Program-made: the position numbers and the translations under genes | Shown: in pieces, positions 40,328 through 50,603 of the stretch | How positions within the stretch are numbered: the first letter of the stretch is position 1 | Layout: every line of letters starts with the position of its first letter | Notes under the pieces: generated by a model | Database searches by the model: none | What the model was told of the DNA's origin: nothing | What the model saw: only the letters and a program-made list of their open reading frames with translations | From: Roseiarcus sp963764955 | Lineage (GTDB): Bacteria > Pseudomonadota > Alphaproteobacteria > Rhizobiales > Beijerinckiaceae | Direction: 5' to 3' | NCBI GenBank assembly: GCA_963764955.1 | Contig: CAVXVE010000024.1 | Span: forward strand, 124,001 to 188,000 | DNA length: 64,000 bases

Positions 40328-40356
40328 TGGATAGCGATTATTTCTGATTTTGTCAA
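40328..40356 (-). promoter_or_regulatory. Near-consensus sigma-70 promoter of small RNA copy B
   Basis: On the minus strand TTGACA (40356-40351), 17 nt, TATCCA (40333-40328). Predicted start about 40320. Confidence 0.78.
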
Positions 40357-40360
40357 GAAA

Positions 40361-40770
40361 ATGTCAGGCCTTATGGCCAACCTTGCGCCCGCAATCTGCG
40401 CCTCCCGGCCGCGATAATCCCTGTGGCCAAAAGATCCCGATAGGGCCGTTCTCGTGACGGGCCGCTTCACCCCGGATCACATCCTGGGGACGGCCATGAC
40501 GCCGTCATGAGGCGCCGCGTCTCCGAGTTCAAATGCCCTAAGGCCGCTCCCGACCCACCCGGTCCCTCTTTTGAACTGAGGGCCATTCGCCCTCCCCTTC
40601 TCCCGCCACGCAAAACGCGTGCGCGCGCCGGGAGGCGTCCCGCTTCGATTCGACTCAAAGGAAAGCAGGACGCTCTTCAGGCGCAAACGCGCCTTCCCGG
40701 TCATCCCGGACGATTCTAGACGAGCCTCCGCGATTCGTCCGAATCGCCGAGCCGCCCGCCTTCAGGCGCT
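40361..40770. other. Intergenic stretch without a supported gene
   Basis: About 410 bp upstream of small RNA B. I see no coding frame with a start signal. It contains a short palindrome CATGACG-C-CGTCATG (40495-40509) and a GAGGGC/GCCCTC hairpin near 40580, of unknown meaning. Confidence 0.4.
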
Positions 40771-41249
40771 TCAGAACCGGTACGGCACGCGGACGGAGCA
40801 GGAGCCATAGTTCGGGAAGCAATAGAACGGATAGGCGGCGATCGAACCTAAATCGGCGACGCCGCCAGCCACTCCGGTCGCGGCCGTGGCGACGGGGTTC
40901 GCGCGATAGTAGCGATGCCCGCTTCGCCATGCATAGTGGCGCGCGTAGTGGTGGGGATAGCGGCGCGCGCCGTTTTGCTGAGCGACCGTTGGCCCATGAG
41001 GCCCTGCTTCCGCCCAGCCTGGCGTCGTGGCCGGCTCACTGAGCGAAGGAGCGGACACGGTTGCGGAGCGGGCGCCATTGACGCGGGCCTCGCGGGGGGC
41101 GCCGGCGCAGTCGAGGGCGCAGCCGCGCTTGAAGCGGGTGCGGGATTCGAGGCGGCGGGCGCGTCCGCGCGGGCCGAAAAAGGAGAGAACGACACAAAAG
41201 CGGCCACGCCGAGCGCGATAGCCGAAGTTCGAGCAATATTATGGGTCAT
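40771..41249 (-). CDS. Small secreted Ala/Pro- and His/Tyr-rich protein (one frameshift)
   Basis: About 155 aa over two frames. The first gives a signal peptide (MTHNIARTSAIALGVAAFVS to ARA) and a Pro/Ala linker; a deletion-type shift within about 41060-41130 leads to GARRYPHHYARHYAWRSGHR, YYRANPVATAATGVAGGV and a Cys pair near the end (YCFPNYGSCS). It belongs with the two downstream neighbours by signal peptide (SAIALG) and His/Tyr content. Probably periplasmic or cell-surface; function unknown. Confidence 0.55.
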
Positions 41250-41370
41250 GACGACCTCCTCGTCCGATCGGGGGCCCTCAGGGTCCCTTCCTGATCAAGA
41301 AACGCAGGAGGCGAGGAGAGGGTTCCCCGGCAGGAACAGGGCGAGGTCAATTGGCGCTCCGTAGGCCGGC

Positions 41371-41639
41371 TCACGCCTCGGGAAGGCGGATCAGGAAGCC
41401 GTCTACGATTAGCTTGCACGCCAGCTCGATTTGCTGGGACTAGGCGATATCGGGAATATCGCCAACCTGGAACGCTCCGGTTCGCCGCGCAGATAGAGCA
41501 TTGCGCGGCGATGATCCTGCCCTGCCGGCGCCAGGGATTGGGCGAATTGCAGCGCCACGCCATCGTAAGTCGCCGCCGTGTCGCTCAAATCCGGTGTCGT
41601 GGCTGCGGAGGTCTTAAGCGAGCAAATCGGGCGGCGCAT
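41371..41639 (-). CDS. Possible small hypothetical protein (about 90 aa, frameshifted)
   Basis: The minus strand reads MRRPICSLKTSAATTPDLS, DTAATYDGVALQFAQSLAPA, GQDHRRAMLYLRGEPERSRL; a one-base shift near 41435 then gives QIELACKLIVDGFLIRLPEA before a stop. The composition looks coding, but the ATG sits in the loop of the hairpin at 41628-41649 and lacks a Shine-Dalgarno site, so the start or the whole call may be wrong. No family recognised. The remainder of 41250-41678 holds nothing else I can support. Confidence 0.3.
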
Positions 41640-41649
41640 GGGCCGCCCG
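41628..41649 (-). terminator. Terminator-like hairpin after a His/Gly-rich gene
   Basis: A perfect 8-bp stem CGGGCGGC/GCCGCCCG (41628-41635 with 41642-41649), followed on the minus strand by ATTTGC. It lies 30 bp after the stop of the minus-strand gene ending at 41679. Confidence 0.55.
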
Positions 41650-41678
41650 AAGGTGAAATCGTCAGGGAAGCGGGATGG

Positions 41679-42356
41679 CTAACGGCTGAAATGTCCGCCG
41701 CCGCCAAAGTGGCCGCCGCCGAACCCGCCCATATGGCCGAAACTGCCCCCGACGAAGTGACTGCTGCCAAAGCCGCCCGTGTGGCCGCCGGCAAAGCCGC
41801 CGAAATGGCCGGCGCCAAAGCCGCCCGCGTGGCCGAAATTGCCCCCGGCGAAGTGGCTCCCGCCCCTGTGGAAAGCGAAGCCGTGGTCGTGGAAGCCGTG
41901 GTGGTAAGTGGCCGCCTCCGAAGAAGACCGGACCACCAAACCCGTAGCCATAGTCGTAGTACGGATACGGGTATCCGTAACTATAGTCGTCGCACGCGCC
42001 ATAATACGACCCGTAGTAGTAATCGCCACAGTTCGAATAGTACGGATACCCAGCGGCCGCGCCGGCGATCACTCCGGCGGCGACGCCCGCGCCGGGATTG
42101 TAGCCGTAGTAGGCGTAGCGGTGTCCGTTTCGCCAAACGTAGTGGCGATGGCCTGCGTGGCCACGTGCGACATACCGATGGCCTGCGTGGCCGCGGGCGA
42201 CATACCCGTGAAAGCCATGCGAGACCCGCGCGTGAGCAGCGTGCCCGTAGTGGTGAGGAACAGTCGCCGCATTTGCGGCAGGAACCGGCGACGATAAGAC
42301 CAAAAGCGACCGCGCTGAGCGCGATAGCCGAAACTCGAAGAACGCCAGGACTGCAT
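41679..42356 (-). CDS. Secreted His/Gly/Tyr-rich low-complexity protein (three frameshifts)
   Basis: About 225 aa if three single surplus bases are removed (just after the ATG, near 42300, and near 41908). The signal then reads SPGVLRVSAIALSAVAFGLI, followed by VPHHYGHAAHARVSHGFHGY, repeats of VARGHAGHR, a Tyr/Cys-rich centre (YPYYSNCGDYYYGSYYGACD) and a C-terminal run of GHFGG/GGFG units. GGGGAAG precedes the ATG at 42356. Likely exported; His/Cys content suggests metal binding or a surface role, but this is inference. Confidence 0.6.
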
Positions 42357-42825
42357 GGCGACTTCCCCTTTCATGCTGGGCGACGCAGGAGCGCCGCGGG
42401 AACGCCCCCTGTTGACTTTCAAATAGATCGGTATTGCTAACCGGCAAGGTCCAAGCGGGTCACGAATGCGTGCGCTCGCGCATCGTGACAGTCTTTGGCG
42501 CCCAAGAGAGAGCCGCGCGACAGGTCAAATTAAGTTTAACGTCGGCGATTTTCGATGTGAATTTTTCGACCTAGAAACTTCCAATACTGGTTGAACGCCA
42601 CACTCATTCTTGCAAAGCCGTACAAATGCTGCAGTCTGCCGCGGACAGGCGAGCCGGGCGCGCCAAGTGCGCCCCGGCCGTGGCCGACCACGGCCGTCCC
42701 AAGGCCGTCCGGCGTGCGCAGCAATGTGCGTCCCACGTGGATGCCGTCGCGCCTTCGCAGCGAACTTCACATTCGCTGCGAATCTCATCCGGCCAGGGCC
42801 GCCCCCCGGCCTCGCCGGCGGGTGT
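42357..42825. other. Intergenic stretch with a GC-rich palindrome
   Basis: About 470 bp. It contains a perfect 9-bp hairpin CGGCCGTGG-CCGA-CCACGGCCG at 42675-42696 and other GGCCGTCC-type blocks. Several short frames cross it without start signals. It has the look of a dispersed GC-rich repeat, but no second copy lies in this window. Confidence 0.4.
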
Positions 42826-43572
42826 TCAGTGCATGAAATGCCCGTGCATATGGCCGCCAAAGTGCGCCCCGCCATGAGCAACAGCGAAACCGCGCGGACC
42901 GCCGTTGACGTGGCCAGCGCCAACGAGCGGCGTCATACGGCCGTGTCCGCCGCGCCAGCCGTCGTTCCACGCGTAGCCCCGATGGTGCCCGCCCCACGAG
43001 CCTCCGTAGACGCCATACGTATAGCCATATCCGGAGACGGGCGCAGCATACCCGTACGAATAGCCGCATGCCGGACCGTAGCACCAAGAGGGCATATCGT
43101 AGGGATCGTAGTGGCGGTACTACCAGCAGCCATGATGATGTCGGTAATAGTAGCCGCCGGCGTAGTACCGATGGTGGCGGTAATAATAGCCTCCCGCGTA
43201 GTACGGGTATGAGTACCCTCCGGCATAATAGCCTCCGCCATAGTGCCGGTAGGCGTAGCCATGCCGGCCATACGCATAGCGATGACCATAAGCGTAGCCA
43301 TAACGCCGGGCATGGGCATATGCGCGCCCGCCGCTCAAGGCGTATCGATGGCCGCCGTGAACAACGCGCATCGCCGGGCGGTGAACCCCAGCCCCGGCAA
43401 ATCCATGATGAAAGGCGGGTCCGCCGGCGTGAAATCCATGAGCAGCGGGTCTCGCGAATCCATGTGATCCATGTGGGTGGATCTCCGCGCTTGCCGGAGC
43501 GAGCGGCGTCAGCAGAGCGACGACGGCCGCGCCGAGCGCGATCGCGGAAAGACGAAGAGCACCGTGTGACAT
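42826..43572 (-). CDS. Secreted Tyr/Gly/His-rich protein interrupted by an in-frame amber codon
   Basis: Starts MSHGALRLSAIALGAAVVAL with a clear signal peptide (to APASA). The mature part is repeats of HGGHRYA, RYGYAYGHRYAYG and YYAGGYYYRHH. A TAG at 43120-43122 follows GCW, yet the same frame continues YRHYDPYDMPSWCYGPACGY with the same composition to 42826. About 249 codons in total. Either a Tyr codon (TAC) became TAG, or this is a base error, or the two halves are separate genes (a start at MPSWCYG, 43095, lacks a clear Shine-Dalgarno). Function unknown. Confidence 0.6.
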
Positions 43573-43690
43573 AACGACCTTTCCTCTCTTTTGGCGCGTT
43601 CCGGCCGCGCCGGGCTCGCAATTATCTGATCAAGCGATTTGACGCTCCAACGCGCTGTTTAGTTCCGGCCAGGTCCCGGTCGGCGAACCC

Positions 43691-43753
43691 TTGACGCCCA
43701 CGCACAGCTTTCCTATTTAGGCGCCGCTAGCACTCCCGTTATGCGAGTGCCAA
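43691..43753 (+). promoter_or_regulatory. groESL promoter with CIRCE (HrcA) operator
   Basis: TTGACG (43691-43696), a 17-nt spacer, TATTTA (43714-43719), then CTAGCACTC-N9-GAGTGCCAA (43727-43753), one mismatch per arm from the CIRCE consensus TTAGCACTC-N9-GAGTGCTAA. HrcA should repress groESL here until heat or unfolded protein relieves it. Confidence 0.9.
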
Positions 43754-43800
43754 ACCTTTGGCCGCGCCCCTATCGGGCGATTTCGAAAGAGGAAACATTC

Positions 43801-44118
43801 ATGAAATTCCGTCCCCTGCATGACCGCGTCGTCGTCCGTCGCATCGAAGGCGAGGAGAAGACGAAGGGCGGCATCATCATTCCGGACACCGCCAAGGAGA
43901 AGCCGCAAGAAGGCGAAATCATCGCCGTTGGCCCGGGCGCCCGCGACGAGAGCGGCAAGCTCGTCCCCCTCGACGTCAAGGCCGGCGACCGGATCCTGTT
44001 CGGCAAGTGGAGCGGCACCGAGGTCAAGATCGACGGCGAGGAACTCCTGATCATGAAGGAGTCCGACATCATGGGCGTGATCGAAGGTACGGCCTCGTCG
44101 TCCAAGAAAGCCGCCTGA
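43801..44118 (+). CDS. groES: Co-chaperonin GroES
   Basis: 105 aa. MKFRPLHDRVVVRRIEGEEK, the mobile loop KTKGGIIIPDTAKEKPQ, and the C-terminal KESDIMGVIEG are diagnostic. Forms the heptameric lid on GroEL. AGAGGA lies before the ATG. First gene of the CIRCE-controlled operon. Confidence 0.97.
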   Translation: MKFRPLHDRVVVRRIEGEEKTKGGIIIPDTAKEKPQEGEIIAVGPGARDESGKLVPLDVKAGDRILFGKWSGTEVKIDGEELLIMKESDIMGVIEGTASSSKKAA

Positions 44119-44170
44119 AATCAATATCGTCCCAACATCATCTCAACTCATCTCTGAGGATTGAAAAGCA

Positions 44171-45811
<1,641 letters not shown>

Positions 45812-45840
45812 GGTCCCGCCTCCAGGCGCAAACAATAAGG

Positions 45841-45872
45841 AAAGGGCGGCTTCGGCCGCCCTTTTTGTTTTT
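45841..45872 (+). terminator. Intrinsic terminator of groESL
   Basis: AAAGGGCGGC-TTCG-GCCGCCCTTT (45841-45864) followed by TTGTTTTT. A perfect 10-bp stem with a stable UUCG-type loop. Confidence 0.92.
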
Positions 45873-46069
45873 AGCGCGGCGTTGTCGCGTCCAGTGAACG
45901 GCGCCGCAATTCTCACCGGTGGCGCCTAATTTAGCGGCGGCGGCCTGATCGAACTTCGCCATGCCGCCCGGAAACCCTCCTTTCTGACAACGCTTGGGCC
46001 CCTTGAGGCGCGCGCCGCGGCTGGCACGGGCGTTGCAAACCGAGCCAAGGACCGATCGTCAATCGTGAG

Positions 46070-47074
46070 GTGGTGTTGGAGCCGGCCGACCTCGAACTCG
46101 TTCACCTGACCAAGCGCTACGGCGAGACGGTTGCGGTCGACGCGATCGATCTCAAGGTGCCCGCTGGCGCCTATTGCTGCCTGCTGGGTCCCTCCGGCTG
46201 CGGCAAGTCGTCGACCCTGCGCATGATCGCCGGCCATGAGAGCGCGACCGAAGGCGACATCCTGATCGGCGCGGCGAATGTAACCGGCCTGCCGCCGGCC
46301 AAGCGCGGCACCGCGATGATGTTCCAGAGCTACGCGCTCTTTCCCCATCTCTCGTGCCTCGACAATGTCGCCTTCTCGCTCAAGATGAAAGGCGTCGACA
46401 AGGCGGCCCGGCGCAAGAAAGCGATGGAGTTCCTCGAGCTCGTCGCCATGACCCCCTACGCCGAGCGCGTGCCGGCGCAATTGTCGGGCGGCCAGCAGCA
46501 GCGGGTGGCGCTCGCCCGCGCCCTCGTCACCGATCCGCAGATTCTTCTCCTCGACGAGCCCCTCTCCGCGCTCGATCCCTTCCTGCGCGTGCGCATGCGC
46601 GCCGAATTGCGCCGGTTCCAGAAGCAGCTCAACATTCCTTTCATCCACGTCACCCACGGCCAGGACGAAGCGCTCGCGCTCGCCGACCTCGTGGTGGTTA
46701 TGAACAAGGGCAGGATCGAGCAGACCGCGAACCCGCGCGACGTGTTCGAGAAGCCGGCGACCGAGTTCATCGCCCGCTTCCTCGGCGGCCATAACGTGAT
46801 CGGCACGCCCGCGGGTCCAGTCGCGGTGCGCGCCGACAAGGTCGCTCTTCGGCGCAACGGCGCAGGCGCGAACGACGCCCGGCTCGCGGCGATCGTCCGC
46901 GCCATCGAGTACCAGGGCGCGCACTATCAGGTTTCCCTGGACCATCCTGGCTTCACCGACCTCACGGCGCTGGTCAGCGACGAGCAGTTCGCCGGCGAAC
47001 CGTTGAGCGTGGGCGACAATGTCTCGGTGCTCTGGGCCGACAAGGACGTTCACGCGCTCAGCCCCGCGCAGTGA
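46070..47074 (+). CDS. potA: Polyamine-type ABC transporter ATPase (PotA-like)
   Basis: About 334 aa: Walker A LLGPSGCGKSSTLRMIAG, Q-loop MMFQSYALFPHLSCLDNVAF, signature LSGGQQQRVALARAL, Walker B ILLLDEPLSALDPF, H-loop FIHVTHGQDEAL, then a C-terminal TOBE-like domain. Energises import with the two permeases downstream. The start is ambiguous among GTG 46070, GTG 46073 and TTG 46076; the last is best spaced from the TGAGG site. Polyamine specificity rests on the binding protein and is only likely. Confidence 0.88.
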   Translation: MVLEPADLELVHLTKRYGETVAVDAIDLKVPAGAYCCLLGPSGCGKSSTLRMIAGHESATEGDILIGAANVTGLPPAKRGTAMMFQSYALFPHLSCLDNVAFSLKMKGVDKAARRKKAMEFLELVAMTPYAERVPAQLSGGQQQRVALARALVTDPQILLLDEPLSALDPFLRVRMRAELRRFQKQLNIPFIHVTHGQDEALALADLVVVMNKGRIEQTANPRDVFEKPATEFIARFLGGHNVIGTPAGPVAVRADKVALRRNGAGANDARLAAIVRAIEYQGAHYQVSLDHPGFTDLTALVSDEQFAGEPLSVGDNVSVLWADKDVHALSPAQ

Positions 47075-47112
47075 GCGCTTCCAGGAACAGCGAGAGCCAA
47101 AAGGAGAGAGCA

Positions 47113-48405
47113 ATGTCGAAGCACGTCAAGACGGCCAAGGGCGTGTCCCGCCGCGCCGTACTGAAAGGAGCCGCGGGCCTCGCCGGCGCCGCCGCCGGTT
47201 CAGGCGCGATCACCGGCTTTCCGGCCGTCTGGTCGCAGGAGGACAAGGTGCTGCGTTACCTCGGCACCGCGGTCAACCAGTCCGACGACATCACCAAGAA
47301 GGTGAAGCAGGACACCGGAATCACCATCCAGAACATCGTCGCCACCACCGACGACGTGACCAAGCGGGTCATCACGCAACCGAACTCGTTCGACGTTCTC
47401 GACACCGAGTTTTTCAGCCTCAAGAAGCTGGTGCCCTCGGGCAACATCCTGCCCATGGACGCCAAGAAGATCAAAGAGTTCGACAACATCACGCCCGTCT
47501 TCACCAAGGGGCAGCTGCCAGACGGCAAGGTGATCGGCGACCAGGGTACCGCGCCCAAGAAGGTGATGTTCCTCGAAGGGCCGCACTCGACGAAATTCTC
47601 GAAGACGCCGACCGAATGGGTGACCCTGATCCCAACCGTCTACAACGCCGACACGCTTGGCATCCGCCCCGACCTCATCAAGCGGCCGATCGAGCACTGG
47701 TCGGAATTGCTCAACCCCGAATTCAAGGGGAAGGCTGCGATCCTCAACATTCCCTCGATCGGCATCATGGACGCCGCGATGGTGGTCGAATCGCTCGGCA
47801 AGTACAAATATCCCGACAAGGGCAACATGACGAAGCCCGAGATCGACATGACGATGGGAGTGCTGACGGAAGCGAAGAAGGCCGGCCAGTTCCGCGCCTT
47901 CTGGAAGGACTTCAATGAGAGCGTCAACCTGATGGCCTCGGGCGAGACCGTCATCCAGTCGATGTGGTCGCCTGCCGTGACCGCGGTCAGGACCAAGGGC
48001 ATCCCCTGCGTCTTCCAGCCGCTGAAGGAAGGCTACCGGTCCTGGGCGTCGGGCTTCTGCATGTCGAAGGGCGTCAGCCAGAAGCAGGCCGACATGATCT
48101 ACGAGTTCGTCAACTGGTACCTTTCGGGATGGGCGGGCGCCTATCTCAACCGGCAGGGCTATTATTCCGCGGTGCTGTCCACCGCCAAGGCCAATATGGA
48201 GCCCTACGAATGGGCCTACTGGATGGAGGGCAAGCCGGCCGAAAAGGACATCCACGCCCCCGACGGCTCGCTGATCGAGAAAGCCGGCGCCGTGCGCGAC
48301 GGCGGCTCCTACAATGAGCGCATGGGCGCGGTCGCCTGCTGGAACTCGGTGATGGACGAGAACGACTACATGGTCCGCAAATGGAACGAGTTCATCGCCT
48401 CCTAA
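47113..48405 (+). CDS. ABC substrate-binding protein, PotD-like, Tat-exported
   Basis: 430 aa. A twin-arginine signal (VSRRAVLKGAAGLAGAAAG) precedes a type II binding fold: QEDKVLRYLGTAVNQSDDIT, PTVYNADTLGIRPDLI, LMASGETVIQSMWSPAV, and FCMSKGVSQKQADMIYEFVN. It resembles spermidine/putrescine-type binding proteins; ligand residues cannot be read with confidence. AAGGAGAGAGC precedes the ATG at 47113. A stable hairpin follows before the permease genes. Confidence 0.87.
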   Translation: MSKHVKTAKGVSRRAVLKGAAGLAGAAAGSGAITGFPAVWSQEDKVLRYLGTAVNQSDDITKKVKQDTGITIQNIVATTDDVTKRVITQPNSFDVLDTEFFSLKKLVPSGNILPMDAKKIKEFDNITPVFTKGQLPDGKVIGDQGTAPKKVMFLEGPHSTKFSKTPTEWVTLIPTVYNADTLGIRPDLIKRPIEHWSELLNPEFKGKAAILNIPSIGIMDAAMVVESLGKYKYPDKGNMTKPEIDMTMGVLTEAKKAGQFRAFWKDFNESVNLMASGETVIQSMWSPAVTAVRTKGIPCVFQPLKEGYRSWASGFCMSKGVSQKQADMIYEFVNWYLSGWAGAYLNRQGYYSAVLSTAKANMEPYEWAYWMEGKPAEKDIHAPDGSLIEKAGAVRDGGSYNERMGAVACWNSVMDENDYMVRKWNEFIAS

Positions 48406-48430
48406 GGCGGTAGGTTCCGCTGGCCCCGAC

Positions 48431-48468
48431 GCCCCTTAAGCTCCCGCGAAAAGCGAAGGCTTAGGGGC
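48431..48468 (+). promoter_or_regulatory. Intercistronic hairpin between binding-protein and permease genes
   Basis: GCCCCTTAAGC (48431-48441) pairs with GCTTAGGGGC (48459-48468) with one bulged base, without a U tract. Such hairpins after binding-protein genes often stabilise the upstream mRNA so the binding protein is made in excess. That role is inference. Confidence 0.5.
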
Positions 48469-48541
48469 GCTAGCCAACACGCGCCCAATTCGAAACGCCC
48501 GCTTTTTTCGGGCATGACATCGGAGCAGCCAGGATCTGCCG

Positions 48542-49486
48542 ATGACAGCAGTCGCCGACACGACCGTCGCCAATCCCGCGCCCGCGCGGGCGACGGCGGC
48601 GAACACCGCCATCGATCGCGTGGGCGTACCCGGATGGCTTCAGGCGACGCCCTTCGCGCTCGTCTTTCTCATTTTCTTCATCATCCCGCTGATCCTCGTC
48701 GTCATCGTCAGCTTCTGGGACTACAACGATTACGCGATGCTGCCGTCGTTCACGCTGCGCAGCTACACCGAGACCTTCGAGGGCTGCTGGACCCAGCTGC
48801 CTGATCTCTGCACGATCCTGAAGACCTATCTGTCGACGGCGAAATTCTGTTTCATCGTCTGGGTCACGACGCTCATCATCGGCTTCACGGTCGCCTATTT
48901 CCTCGCCTTCCACGTGCGCTCGGCCACGACGCAGATGGTGCTGTTCCTCGTCTGCACCATTCCGTTCTGGACCTCGAACGTCATCCGCATGATTTCGTGG
49001 ATTCCCTTGCTCGGGCGCAACGGGCTCGTCAACGACGCCCTCATCCGCGCCCATCTCGTGGACAAGCCGGTTGAATGGCTGCTCTATTCGCCGTTCTCGG
49101 TGTCGCTCGCGTTCACCCACCTCTTCACCTTCTTCATGGTCGTGCCGATCTTCAATTCGATGATGCGCATCGACAAGCGTCTCATCGAAGCAGCCTATGA
49201 CGCGGGCGCGTCGGGCTGGCAGACGCTGTGGAGCGTCATCGTGCCCTTGTCGAAGTCGGGCATCGTCATCGGCTCGATCTTCGTCGTGACGATCGTGATG
49301 GGCGACTTCATCACCTTCGACGTCATGGGCGGCGAGCAGATTGCCTCGGCGGGCAAAGTGGTGGAGACGCGCCTCAACGCGCTTCAGTTCCCGCCCGCGG
49401 CCGCGAACGCCGTGATCCTGCTTGCGGTCACGCTTCTGATCATCACCGCGCTCAACCGCGTCGTCGACGTGCAGAAAGAACTCTGA
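48542..49486 (+). CDS. potB: ABC transporter permease, PotB type
   Basis: 314 aa. Six or more helices starting at ATPFALVFLIFFIIPLILVV, PFWTSNVIRMISWIPLLGRN, and the EAA loop LIEAAYDAGASGWQTLWSVI that docks on the ATPase. GVPGWLQ at the N-terminus lies in the cytoplasm. Ends 4 bp before the next permease gene. Confidence 0.88.
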   Translation: MTAVADTTVANPAPARATAANTAIDRVGVPGWLQATPFALVFLIFFIIPLILVVIVSFWDYNDYAMLPSFTLRSYTETFEGCWTQLPDLCTILKTYLSTAKFCFIVWVTTLIIGFTVAYFLAFHVRSATTQMVLFLVCTIPFWTSNVIRMISWIPLLGRNGLVNDALIRAHLVDKPVEWLLYSPFSVSLAFTHLFTFFMVVPIFNSMMRIDKRLIEAAYDAGASGWQTLWSVIVPLSKSGIVIGSIFVVTIVMGDFITFDVMGGEQIASAGKVVETRLNALQFPPAAANAVILLAVTLLIITALNRVVDVQKEL

Positions 49487-49489
49487 GAG

Positions 49490-50374
49490 ATGGGCGAGGA
49501 GCGCTCCGCCGCATTTTACTGGCTCGCGGCTTTCTTCGCGCTGTTCGTGCTGTTCCTGTACGGCCCGATGATCGTCATCTTCATTCTCTCGTTCCAGGGT
49601 CCGACCGGGGGCCTGACCTTCCCCATGAACGGCGTGTCGGTTCACTGGTTCGCGAAGCTGTGGGAGGGCGGGGGCATCGTCGACATCCACGACGCATTCG
49701 TGCGCTCGCTTGAGCTTGGTCTCGTGGTGATGGTCCTCACCGTTCTGCTTTCGCTCAGCGCCGGCCTCGCCTTTCGCAAGCGGTTTCCCGGGGCGAGGCT
49801 CCTCTTCTTCGTCGCGGTCGCGAGCCTGATCGTGCCCTCGATCGTGACCTCGCTCGGCATCGCCCTTGAGTTCCGCCTGCTCGACGACTTCATCAAGAAC
49901 CACGGGCCAGCGTGGCTCGCGACCGATTTCAAGACCAGCATGGGCACGTTCACTTCGGGCCTTGGCGCGCATCTCACCTGGACGCTGCCCTTTGGCCTTC
50001 TGGTGATGTTCGCGATCTTCAACCGCTTCGACAATCGCTACGAGGAGGCCGCGCGCGATCAGGGAGCGACGCCGGCGCAGACCCTGCGCTACGTGATCCT
50101 GCCAATCATCCTGCCCTCCGTGATCGGCGTCGGGTTCTTCGGCTTCACCCTGTCGTGGGACGAGATCGCGCGATCGAGCCAGGCAATGGGCGAGCACAAT
50201 ACGCTGCCGATGGAGCTGCAGGCGCTGACCACGACCGTGACAACTCCGGAGATTTACGCCCTCGGCACGTCGACGACGGGCGTATCCTTCGGCGTGATTG
50301 CGCTGGCGCTCATCGCCATCACAATTATCCGCTCCCGCCAGGCTCGACACGGGTCCGACGCCGGCCAGGCTTGA
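49490..50374 (+). CDS. potC: ABC transporter permease, PotC type
   Basis: 294 aa. LAAFFALFVLFLYGPMIVIF, then SLIVPSIVTSLGIALEFRLL and the EAA loop YEEAARDQGATPAQTLRYVI, with FGFTLSWDEIARSSQAMGEH near the end. Pairs with the PotB-type permease. Last gene of the importer operon. The 50375-50603 gap after it holds nothing I can name. Confidence 0.88.
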   Translation: MGEERSAAFYWLAAFFALFVLFLYGPMIVIFILSFQGPTGGLTFPMNGVSVHWFAKLWEGGGIVDIHDAFVRSLELGLVVMVLTVLLSLSAGLAFRKRFPGARLLFFVAVASLIVPSIVTSLGIALEFRLLDDFIKNHGPAWLATDFKTSMGTFTSGLGAHLTWTLPFGLLVMFAIFNRFDNRYEEAARDQGATPAQTLRYVILPIILPSVIGVGFFGFTLSWDEIARSSQAMGEHNTLPMELQALTTTVTTPEIYALGTSTTGVSFGVIALALIAITIIRSRQARHGSDAGQA

Positions 50375-50603
50375 GGCCGGCTGGAGACCGATCGGGCGCG
50401 AGCGCGGCACAGGTGGGCTGAGCGGCCCGACAGGATCATTTGCCATAAGTTGTCGGCTTGGCCCGTTCCCCGCGCGGCCCAGCCGGTCGCCAGGGGCTGG
50501 CGAATCGGACGCAAACCGCTAGAGTAGCCGGCGCCGCGCAGCTAAGGGGCTCAACTTGTGCTGAACCGCGGGCTTTCGATTGAGCGAATCGGGGAGACTT
50601 CTC

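Noticed and set aside
40183..40470. A 95-codon minus-strand frame over small RNA B and its promoter
   Set aside because: It runs across the -35 and -10 elements and has no start signal; copy A has no matching frame.
42640..42830. Possible small gene in the GC-rich stretch between two His/Gly-rich genes
   Set aside because: Three frames are equally open because of GC-rich palindromes; none has a start signal.
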